DNA of 6,290 nucleotides from Bacillota bacterium (lineage in GTDB: Bacteria > Bacillota > Clostridia > Saccharofermentanales > UBA5734). Below, one piece after another: positions 1-4,876 of this stretch. The first letter of the stretch is position 1, and each line of letters opens with the position of its first letter. The stretch lies in assembly GCA_023438965.1 (NCBI GenBank), contig JAEXPB010000254.1, positions 1 to 6,290 on the forward strand, in the 5' to 3' direction. Made by a program: the position numbers and the translations under genes. The notes under the pieces are model-generated. The model had not been told where the DNA came from. It did no database searches and saw nothing but the letters and a program-made list of their open reading frames with translations.

Positions 1-876
1 GCCGATCATGACGCCCTTGACGAAATATTTCTGCAGGAAGGGATACAGGGTCAGGATCGGCACGGTCGAGACGATGATGACCGCGTACTTGATGTTCTCG
101 ACCAGGGTGGCCCGCATGGCCAGCGACTCGATGTCCGAGAGCATTTCCTCGGAGACCCGGTTCTGAACCAGGATCGAGCGCAGGATCAGCTGCAGAGGGT
201 AGAGCTTGGAATCGGTGATGTAGATCAAAGCGTTGAAGAAGCCATTCCAATGGGCGACGCCATAATAGAGGACCATGACGGCAATGACCGGCTTGGACAG
301 CGGCAGGATGATCCGGAACAGCTGGCCAAGATTGGAGCAGCCGTCGACCTGGGCCGCATCATGCAAATCCTGAGGTATGGTCGACTGGAAGAAGGTGCGC
401 ATGATGATCACATTCCAGACCGAAACGGCACCGAGCAGGATGATCGACCAGACCGTGTTGCGCAGACCGAGGCTGGAAACCAGCAGGTAGGTGGGGATCA
501 GGCCGCCGCTTAAGAACATCGTGAAAATCAGGATCCAGGTCAGGAAGGTCCGTCCGACCAGATCCCGGCGGGAAAGCGGATAAGCGGCCATCACGGTGAG
601 GATCAGGTTGATCAGCGTACCGGCTACGGTGTAGAACAGGGTGTTCCGGTAGCCGGTCAGGATGTCCTGGTCGCGGAAGACCATTCGGTAGGCGTTGGTA
701 TGGAAACCGGACGGCCAGAACAGGATTTTACCGGCGTTGACCTGCAGCGGGTCACTGAAGGAGGCGATAATGATGAAGTAAAGCGGATATAGGGTGACCA
801 GCAAGATGATCGCCAGCAGGGTCGTGTTGACAATCCGGAATGTCAGGTCCTGGGAAGATTTGATTGATTGTATCAT
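1..876 (-). CDS. ABC transporter permease, LplC-type (carbohydrate uptake 1 family), C-terminus cut by window edge
   Basis: Inner-membrane permease subunit of a binding-protein-dependent sugar ABC importer. My translation from ATG at 876 gives 292 residues with no stop before the left edge; it ends YFVKGVMIG, which in this family lies a few residues from the C-terminus, so almost the whole protein is present. About six hydrophobic segments are visible (roughly 14-38, 75-98, 110-132, 142-160, 196-218, 262-282). The EAA loop that docks on the ATPase is at residues 173-192: DAAQVDGC, then a conserved LP at 191-192. AGAGGT sits 7 nt upstream of the ATG. It lies 41 bp downstream of the LplB-type permease gene and is surely co-transcribed with it. 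Known for the family: LplB and LplC pair with a lipoprotein sugar-binding protein, here presumably encoded beyond the left edge, and share a genome-encoded ATPase of MsmX type. The transported sugar is not readable from the sequence. Confidence 0.93.
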   Translation of the reverse strand, partial: MIQSIKSSQDLTFRIVNTTLLAIILLVTLYPLYFIIIASFSDPLQVNAGKILFWPSGFHTNAYRMVFRDQDILTGYRNTLFYTVAGTLINLILTVMAAYPLSRRDLVGRTFLTWILIFTMFLSGGLIPTYLLVSSLGLRNTVWSIILLGAVSVWNVIIMRTFFQSTIPQDLHDAAQVDGCSNLGQLFRIILPLSKPVIAVMVLYYGVAHWNGFFNALIYITDSKLYPLQLILRSILVQNRVSEEMLSDIESLAMRATLVENIKYAVIIVSTVPILTLYPFLQKYFVKGVMIG

Positions 877-917
877 GGGCCGTACCTCTTTCTGGGCAGG
901 ATGGTGTCGGGGGATCA

Positions 918-1853
918 TCACCAGAGGCTGGTCTCGCTGATCTTGCGGGCGATGGTGTTGACCAGGAAAAGCAGGACCAGATTGATGACCGAATTGAACA
1001 GGCCGACGGCTGAAGCGAAGCTGTAATCGCTTTGGATCAGGCCGGCCCGGTAGACAAAAGTGGAGATGACATCGGCGGCGGAACGGTTCAGGTCGTTCAT
1101 CATCAGGAAGACTTTCTCGAAACCGACGCCCATGATGTTGCCGCAGGCCAGGATCAGCATGATTACGGCGGTGGGCAGGATGCCCGGCAGGTTGATGTAC
1201 CAGATTCGCTGCAGCCGCTTCGCGCCGTCAATGATCGCCGCCTCGTGCAGCTGCGGGTCGATCCCGGTCAGGGCGGCCATGTAGATGATCGAGCCCCAGC
1301 CAGTGCCCTGCCAGATGCCGGAGAGGACATAGATTGTCTTGAAATATTTGGCTTCATACATGAAGTTCACGGCCGGCAACCCGACAGACTCGATGATTCG
1401 GTTGATGAAGCCGGACTGCGGTGACAGGAAGAGCTGCAGCATGCCGACGATGACGACGGTGGAGATGAAATGCGGCGCGTATGTCACGGTCTGCACGGTC
1501 CGGCGGAAAACCTTGCTGCCGACCTCGTTCATCATCATGGCCAGGATGATCGGCATCGGGAAGCCCAAAACCAGTGAATACAGGCTGATCCCGAGCGTAT
1601 TGCCGATCAGCTGCGTGAAATAGTAGCTTTTGAAGAAACGGGTGAAATGGTCGAAGCCGATCCAGGGGCTGCCCCAGATGCCCAGCGAGCCGGCGAACCG
1701 CTTAAAAGCGATCTGGACGCCGTACATCGGGATGTAGTTAAAGATGATGAAATAGATGATGACCGGCAGGATCAGCAGATAAAGGTCCCAGTTACGCAAG
1801 ACGCGCCTGCGGAGGACAAGGCCGGATAGGGGACGGTTGCGTTCTTTTGCCAT
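918..1853 (-). CDS. ABC transporter permease, LplB-type (carbohydrate uptake 1 family)
   Basis: First membrane-spanning permease subunit of the same sugar importer, 311 residues from the chosen ATG. It has a basic N-terminus, a first hydrophobic segment at about 24-40 followed by the family signature NYIPMYGVQIAF (39-50), further hydrophobic segments near 84-108, 121-143, 175-196, 225-245 and 280-302, and an EAA loop at 204-223 (EAAIIDGAKR, then NLP). Length is normal. A GTG four codons upstream (1865) is also in frame, but the Shine-Dalgarno GAGGTGG (1862-1868) overlaps that GTG and lies 8 nt before the ATG at 1853, so the ATG is preferred. The gene is the first of the permease operon, downstream of the LacI gene's terminator and with its own candidate promoters. 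Two permeases with no ATPase gene between or beside them is typical of this subfamily. Substrate unknown; by context an oligosaccharide or acidic glycoside. Confidence 0.94.
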   Translation of the reverse strand: MAKERNRPLSGLVLRRRVLRNWDLYLLILPVIIYFIIFNYIPMYGVQIAFKRFAGSLGIWGSPWIGFDHFTRFFKSYYFTQLIGNTLGISLYSLVLGFPMPIILAMMMNEVGSKVFRRTVQTVTYAPHFISTVVIVGMLQLFLSPQSGFINRIIESVGLPAVNFMYEAKYFKTIYVLSGIWQGTGWGSIIYMAALTGIDPQLHEAAIIDGAKRLQRIWYINLPGILPTAVIMLILACGNIMGVGFEKVFLMMNDLNRSAADVISTFVYRAGLIQSDYSFASAVGLFNSVINLVLLFLVNTIARKISETSLW

Positions 1854-1861
1854 GCGATATG

Positions 1862-1868
1862 CCACCTC
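1862..1868 (-). promoter_or_regulatory. Ribosome binding site that decides the start of the LplB-type permease
   Basis: GAGGTGG on the minus strand, 8 nt upstream of ATG 1853. It overlaps the alternative in-frame GTG at 1865, which therefore cannot be the start served by this site. Confidence 0.7.
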
Positions 1869-1883
1869 GTTTCGGATGGCCTC

Positions 1884-1913
1884 ATCTTAGCATCGGCAGA
1901 AAACGACTGTCTA
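1884..1913 (-). promoter_or_regulatory. Candidate sigma-A promoter for the permease operon (proximal)
   Basis: On the minus strand TAGACA (1908-1913; 5 of 6 to TTGACA) is followed after 18 bp by TAAGAT (1884-1889; 4 of 6 to TATAAT), preceded by TGC as an extended -10. Transcription would begin near 1877, giving a short leader that contains the GAGGTGG ribosome binding site. Seen by eye only; no start site is proven. Confidence 0.5.
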
Positions 1914-1924
1914 TAATCAGTATT

Positions 1925-1953
1925 TTGATAATCTGCAGATCTTTACAAATCAA
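1925..1953 (-). promoter_or_regulatory. Candidate distal promoter with a palindrome in its spacer, permease operon
   Basis: On the minus strand TTGATT (1948-1953) and TATCAA (1925-1930) are separated by exactly 17 bp; each box matches the consensus at 4 of 6. The spacer contains the perfect 10-bp palindrome ATCTGCAGAT (1931-1940), a place where a repressor could block polymerase. Against the proximal promoter at 1884-1913, the same palindrome would sit upstream of the -35. Which promoter is real, or whether both are, cannot be told from sequence. Confidence 0.35.
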
Positions 1954-2030
1954 CGGATGTGCATTTTGGCTGATGCGGACAAGAGAAGACGATCGGGTGG
2001 TGCCGCGAAGCAAGCCGGTGAAACGGCTGC

Positions 2031-2070
2031 ACAGAAAAATGGAGCCTCCCGCATTTGATGGGAGGCTCCC
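2031..2070 (-). terminator. Intrinsic terminator of the GH4-LacI operon
   Basis: A perfect 10-bp inverted repeat, GGAGCCTCCC (2041-2050) and GGGAGGCTCC (2060-2069), with a 9-nt loop. Read on the minus strand it is followed at once by ATTTTTCTGTG (2030-2040), so the U-tract is on the side expected for leftward transcription. It lies 34 bp beyond the stop codon of the LacI-type gene and separates that operon from the permease operon. The plus-strand side has no T-run, so it is one-directional. Confidence 0.85.
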
Positions 2071-2103
2071 AGGCACCTGGTTCATCCGATAGCGGCCGCG
2101 CTG

Positions 2104-3120
2104 CTACGCTTTGACCGGTTGGCCACAGGATTCGCGGATGACCAGCGGGGCATCCATCAGGATCTGGATGCCGGCGATGTCCTTGGACTGGATCTGCATG
2201 ATCAGCGCCTGGGCAGCCTGGACGCCCATCGACCCATATGGAATGTCGATGGCAGTCAGGCGCGGCCGGGCATACGAAGGCGCGCTGACATTACCGAAGG
2301 TAACGATGGCCAGATCCTGCGGCAATTTGAGACCATGGTCGAGGAAGGCGCTCTGCAAGCCGATGGCCAGCGTGTCACCTGCCGTAAAGGCGGCCGTCGG
2401 CCGGTCCTCCATGGCCAGCAGCGCTTCGCCGGCCGTATGCCCGTATTGCTCGCTGTATTCGCCCTGGAAGATATAACGGTCGGGCGTTTCCAGGCCGCTT
2501 TGCTGCATGGCGTTCCGATACCCGGCCAGGCGCAGCTCGGAGTGGCGGAACTGTTTCTCGCCGCCAATATAGGCGATTTTCCGGTGACCGAGCTGGATCA
2601 GACGCATGGTGGCGGCATAAGCGGCAGTAATGTCGTCTGTGTTGACATAATTGACATGTCGCTTGTTCATCCAGCGATTGATGATGACATAAGGAATCTT
2701 GGTCTGTTGGAAATAGCCAACGAGCGCGTCTTCCTGAATGGCGCTGGTGCCGATGATCAAGTAACCGTCCAGCCGTTTGGCAAAATAGGCCTCGATATTG
2801 GCGGCGTCCTTATCCTCGATCAGCAGCAGGGAATTACTGATGCCCTGTTGGTCAAGAATGTGGATAAAACTGGTGATGACCGTATAAATACCAGGATGGG
2901 CCTGCATGCTTTGGCCGGAGGTCTTGGCCACGATAATGCCAACCTGCAGCGGGGGCGCTGCCGGCTGGCGAGCCGGCTTGATTGAATACTGCAATTCGGC
3001 GGCGGCCGCCATAACGCGGTTGCGCAGCTCATCATCGACCGACTGCCGGTCATTGAGCACCCGTGAAACGGTACTGGGGGAAACACCGGCTATCTTGGCA
3101 ATGTCACGGACTGTTGGCAT
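2104..3120 (-). CDS. LacI/GalR-family transcriptional regulator
   Basis: DNA-binding regulator, 338 residues from ATG 3120, normal length for the family. The N-terminal helix-turn-helix is textbook (TVRDIAKIAGVSPSTVSRVLN, residues 3-23). The C-terminal part is a periplasmic-binding-protein-like effector domain with the usual landmarks: IINRW at 147-151, NTDD at 160-163, LGHRKIAYIGG at 177-187, GDTLAIG at 248-254, PRLTAIDIPYGSMG at 286-299 and LVIRES at 326-331. A longer start at 3138 adds six residues (MQRGAV) but has no good ribosome binding site, whereas GAGGTG lies 5 nt before ATG 3120. The hinge (about 45-57, YSIKPARQPAAPP) is proline-rich and lacks the common Asn of the YxPN motif. The gene follows GH4 by 28 bp and ends at the terminator at 2031-2070. 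By context it should sense a sugar or sugar acid derived from the GH4 substrate and control both divergent operons; this is inference. Confidence 0.95.
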   Translation of the reverse strand: MPTVRDIAKIAGVSPSTVSRVLNDRQSVDDELRNRVMAAAAELQYSIKPARQPAAPPLQVGIIVAKTSGQSMQAHPGIYTVITSFIHILDQQGISNSLLLIEDKDAANIEAYFAKRLDGYLIIGTSAIQEDALVGYFQQTKIPYVIINRWMNKRHVNYVNTDDITAAYAATMRLIQLGHRKIAYIGGEKQFRHSELRLAGYRNAMQQSGLETPDRYIFQGEYSEQYGHTAGEALLAMEDRPTAAFTAGDTLAIGLQSAFLDHGLKLPQDLAIVTFGNVSAPSYARPRLTAIDIPYGSMGVQAAQALIMQIQSKDIAGIQILMDAPLVIRESCGQPVKA

Positions 3121-3125
3121 AACGG

Positions 3126-3131
3126 CACCTC
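3126..3131 (-). promoter_or_regulatory. Ribosome binding site that decides the LacI-type start
   Basis: GAGGTG on the minus strand, 5 nt upstream of ATG 3120 and inside the longer reading frame that would start at 3138. It supports the shorter protein beginning MPTVRDIAK, which is also where family members begin. Confidence 0.7.
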
Positions 3132-3148
3132 GCTGCATGATAGGGACA

Positions 3149-4465
3149 TTATCCCATAAAATAGGCTTTCATGACATCATTGCCCGGCATGTTCAGCCAG
3201 GCGTCGATATAATTGGCGGCCTGTTCATAACTCCTGGTCCGATGGTCTTCCAGCATATAGTAAACCAGCAGATCCTTGTCGTGCTGCCGGACCGCCTCCA
3301 CCATCAGCTCGGCATAAGCCCAACGCGGTATCATGGCTTTGATCATCAGATTTTTCGGGAAAGGCTTCTCGCTGACCGGGTGGATGCCGAAACCGTCGAT
3401 CAGCGCCTGACACTCCACAACGACATCCTCGGGTATACCCTTGATGATTTGACCGGCGTTGGGAATATTGACCTGATAGATACCTTGGTGATTATTGGTC
3501 AGTGAATCGATGATCGGTACGACCTGTTCGCTGCTGGGGGCCAGTTTAAATACCGAATCGATGCGGCCGGCGGGATTCGCAGCGAGCTGCTCGACTTCCT
3601 GGTTCTTCTGTTCGAGCCGGTCCAGGAACTTGTGCCAGCCAACATGGGAATCCATGCCGCCAACCTCGCCGAACCACTTTTGCTTCATCGGATAATCTGT
3701 ATGCATCCACCAGGCGGCCATGCGGGCGGTATCGCCGATCGGCAGACGGCCGTAAATCCGATACTGCTCGATGGCGGCCTTGCCGAGGTCGTATTGATTG
3801 CTCAGGTCGTCACTGGCATGATCCCGGATCCAGCGGTCCAGCAAAGGCATGATGTCCTCACCTTCATACTGGAGCTCACTGAGCCAGATCCAGTGATTGA
3901 AGCCGACGGCCCGGCCAGCGCCCTTGTCCGGATCGAGACCGAGCTCCCGGAGGACGCCGCGGATGCCATAATGCCCATGACAAAGGCCGATCACCTTGAC
4001 CGGCGAAGTCCGGCCCAGCGTCATGCAGCCTTCGAAGACTGGATTAGCCGATTGAATGAGCCAGGCACTCGGGCAGATGCGGGCAATGTCAGCGGCTACT
4101 TCGCCGAAGAAGACTATCTGTCGCAGATAGTGCAACCAGGAACCGCGGTAATAGCCGTGTTCGGTTCCCAGGCTGCGGCAGGCCTCGGCATAAGCATGAC
4201 CGCCGACCTGGGCCATATTGATGATGAAATCGGCGCCTTCCAGCGCCGCTTCCCGGCTGGTGGTCTTGCTGAATGTCAAATCGGCGTGCAGTTCACGGGC
4301 CAGGCGGCGAGCCAGATTGTCGATGAGATCAAGCTTGTGCGCGTCGACATCCATAAATGTCACATGTGAGCCGGCCAGTTCCTTCTTCAGACACAAATCA
4401 CAGACTATGGTGGTGGAGAAGGTTGCGCTGCCAGCGCCGATAATCACGATGTGCGGTTTTTTCAT
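3149..4465 (-). CDS. Glycoside hydrolase family 4 (NAD- and metal-dependent), alpha-glucuronidase-like
   Basis: Cytoplasmic GH4 enzyme, 438 residues, full length. Known for the family: hydrolysis runs through transient oxidation at C3 by bound NAD, elimination across C1-C2, and water addition, and needs a divalent metal such as Mn. Seen here: Rossmann start HIVIIGAGSATFS (5-17), an acidic ribose-binding region FMDVD (37-41), substrate-loop NP (141-142), the metal-ligand cysteine in CHGH (162-165) and the second ligand, histidine 191 in FNHW. The four-residue motif after the metal Cys is used to divide the family: CHGx goes with alpha-glucuronidases, CHSV with alpha-glucosidase/galactosidase, CHEV with alpha-galacturonidase, CDMP and CNVP with phospho-glycosidases. 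CHGH thus favours a non-phosphorylated alpha-glucuronide or similar substrate. AGGAGG lies 9 nt before the ATG. First gene of the operon with the LacI regulator; no signal peptide, so the substrate must be imported, presumably by the adjacent ABC system. Confidence 0.95.
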   Translation of the reverse strand: MKKPHIVIIGAGSATFSTTIVCDLCLKKELAGSHVTFMDVDAHKLDLIDNLARRLARELHADLTFSKTTSREAALEGADFIINMAQVGGHAYAEACRSLGTEHGYYRGSWLHYLRQIVFFGEVAADIARICPSAWLIQSANPVFEGCMTLGRTSPVKVIGLCHGHYGIRGVLRELGLDPDKGAGRAVGFNHWIWLSELQYEGEDIMPLLDRWIRDHASDDLSNQYDLGKAAIEQYRIYGRLPIGDTARMAAWWMHTDYPMKQKWFGEVGGMDSHVGWHKFLDRLEQKNQEVEQLAANPAGRIDSVFKLAPSSEQVVPIIDSLTNNHQGIYQVNIPNAGQIIKGIPEDVVVECQALIDGFGIHPVSEKPFPKNLMIKAMIPRWAYAELMVEAVRQHDKDLLVYYMLEDHRTRSYEQAANYIDAWLNMPGNDVMKAYFMG

Positions 4466-4534
4466 TGAGATCTTCCTCCTGAGAATCGTTCACGGTAGTA
4501 TAAGACTGGTGAATGAGATTGTGAAACGTTGCCA

Positions 4535-4551
4535 ACTTGTTTCCGAAAACA
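4535..4551 (-). promoter_or_regulatory. Candidate operator in the GH4 leader (palindrome shared with the aldolase leader)
   Basis: On the minus strand TGTTTTCGGAAACAAGT. Its core TGTTT-TCGG-AAACA is a palindrome with a central CG; the 20 bp at 4535-4554 pair at 8 of 10 positions. It lies just downstream of the predicted start near 4558, a place from which a bound repressor would block transcription. Nearly the same sequence occurs at 4749-4766 in the divergent leader. LacI-family operators are typically palindromes of this size, so the regulator encoded in this operon is the obvious candidate, but binding is inferred. The core could also fold as a small RNA hairpin. Confidence 0.45.
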
Positions 4552-4564
4552 TGTCTTCTAAACC

Positions 4565-4593
4565 AATATAGCACAAGGAATTACGAAACGCAA
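4565..4593 (-). promoter_or_regulatory. Candidate promoter of the GH4-LacI operon
   Basis: On the minus strand TTGCGT (4588-4593) is followed after 17 bp by TATATT (4565-4570; 5 of 6 to TATAAT), and TGC just before it forms an extended -10. A start near 4558 would give a leader of about 90 nt before ATG 4465. The weak -35 (3 of 6) overlaps the left arm of the inverted repeat at 4584-4607. Confidence 0.55.
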
Positions 4594-4607
4594 TAGCCGG
4601 TGTTTCG
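4584..4607. repeat. Inverted repeat CGAAAC-N12-GTTTCG over the GH4 -35 region
   Basis: CGAAAC (4584-4589) and GTTTCG (4602-4607) are perfect inverted arms 12 bp apart. The left arm overlaps the -35 hexamer of the GH4 promoter. The right arm begins TGTTTCG, resembling a half-site of the palindromes at 4535-4551 and 4749-4766. A regulator site is possible; chance is not excluded for 6-bp arms. Confidence 0.3.
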
Positions 4608-4626
4608 CAGTTGTTGCTAAAGGGCA

Positions 4627-4642
4627 CTGACGTTTAGGTCAG
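4627..4642. repeat. Inverted repeat CTGAC-N6-GTCAG midway between the divergent promoters
   Basis: Perfect 5-bp arms CTGAC (4627-4631) and GTCAG (4638-4642). Its centre (about 4634) is almost equidistant from the two predicted -35 boxes (4593 and 4682), a classic position for a factor acting on both promoters. It is unlike the TGTTT/AAACA palindromes, so if real it would bind a different protein. No T-tract follows in either direction, so it is not an intrinsic terminator. Confidence 0.3.
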
Positions 4643-4681
4643 CCTGTTGATGGCGAAGTTACTAAAAATACGAAAAACATC

Positions 4682-4710
4682 TTGCAAATATCGGTCATAT
4701 AGCCTACAAT
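4682..4710 (+). promoter_or_regulatory. Candidate promoter of the aldolase-enolase operon
   Basis: TTGCAA (4682-4687; 4 of 6) is followed after exactly 17 bp by TACAAT (4705-4710; 5 of 6). AT-rich DNA with an A-run (4664-4678) lies directly upstream and could act as an UP-like element. A start near 4717 leaves a long leader of about 160 nt before the TTG start at 4877. Confidence 0.6.
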
Positions 4711-4748
4711 GAAAACCATCAAGGCTATCCAGCCTGCCCGCACCATGC

Positions 4749-4766
4749 TGTTTACGGGAAACAAGT
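4749..4766 (+). promoter_or_regulatory. Candidate operator in the aldolase leader (palindrome shared with the GH4 leader)
   Basis: TGTTTACGGGAAACAAGT. The core TGTTT-ACGGG-AAACA (4749-4763) pairs at 6 of 7 positions around G4756. Compared with the GH4-side element read in its own sense direction, it differs by one substitution and one inserted G over the whole 17-18 nt. It falls roughly 30-50 nt after the predicted transcription start, fitting a roadblock repressor site or a leader-RNA element. Binding by the local LacI-type protein is inferred from proximity. Confidence 0.45.
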
Positions 4767-4831
4767 AGAGAAACAAAAATCAGATTAGCCAAAAACAAGC
4801 AGAAACAAAATCGGAAACAAATCGGCAACAA
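4759..4831 (+). repeat. Array of six AAACAA-like direct repeats in the aldolase leader
   Basis: AAACAA occurs at 4759, 4771, 4793, 4803 and 4815, and CAACAA at 4826. Successive starts are 12, 22, 10, 12 and 11 bp apart, close to one or two helical turns. The stretch is A-rich and U-poor as RNA and should be largely single-stranded. Several copies carry GG or AG in front (GGAAACAA, AGAAACAA), like the right half of the palindrome at 4749-4766. It may be a multi-site protein-binding array, intrinsically curved DNA, or an unstructured translation-enhancing leader. Confidence 0.5.
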
Positions 4832-4860
4832 AGCGGATAACCAGCGCGAGAACACACATA

Positions 4861-4869
4861 AGGGAGAGG
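4861..4869 (+). promoter_or_regulatory. Ribosome binding site favouring the TTG start at 4877
   Basis: AGGGAGAGG ends 7 nt before TTG 4877 but only one nucleotide before the other in-frame TTG at 4871. Spacing therefore favours 4877, giving the family-typical start MKEIKG. Confidence 0.65.
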
Positions 4870-4876
4870 ATTGCAA

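Noticed and set aside
2013..2028. Inverted repeat AGCCG-N6-CGGCT next to the terminator
   Set aside because: Short arms, no T-tract, and no match to the other palindromes; chance is likely. The GTGAAACG it contains also occurs at 4521-4528 but again inside LacI coding sequence at 3063-3070, so it is not a specific signal.
2069..2080. Inverted repeat CCAGG-CA-CCTGG between the LacI stop codon and the terminator
   Set aside because: Two-base loop and only 5-bp arms; in RNA it would compete poorly with the adjacent 10-bp terminator stem.
1882..2085. Small minus-strand frame (67 codons) between the LacI and permease genes
   Set aside because: It contains the intrinsic terminator hairpin and both permease promoter candidates, has no convincing ribosome binding site, and shows no recognisable features.
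2119..2985. Plus-strand frame of 288 codons opposite the LacI-type gene
   Set aside because: Antisense shadow caused by GC-rich third positions; the minus strand encodes an unmistakable LacI protein throughout.
3143..3155. GGGA-N5-TCCC hairpin between GH4 and the LacI gene
   Set aside because: Four base pairs without a T-tract; not a terminator, and overlaps the GH4 stop codon.
3632..4369. Plus-strand frame of 245 codons opposite GH4
   Set aside because: Antisense shadow; the GH4 frame has conserved motifs across the whole stretch.
4520..4536. Catabolite-responsive-element-like sequence TGAAACGTTGCCA in the GH4 leader
   Set aside because: Only one half fits the WTGNAANCGNWNNCA pattern; the TG-N-AA half is out of register, so a CcpA site cannot be supported.
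4722..4735. Small hairpin AGGCT-ATCC-AGCCT at the start of the aldolase leader
   Set aside because: Five base pairs and no T-tract; could stabilise the 5' end but too small to call a riboswitch or terminator.
4709..4768. Possible leader peptide MKTIKAIQPARTMLFTGNK (or its 7-residue tail from ATG 4745) ahead of the DHDPS-type gene
   Set aside because: The longer ATG overlaps the predicted -10 box and neither start has a ribosome binding site; nothing suggests attenuation.
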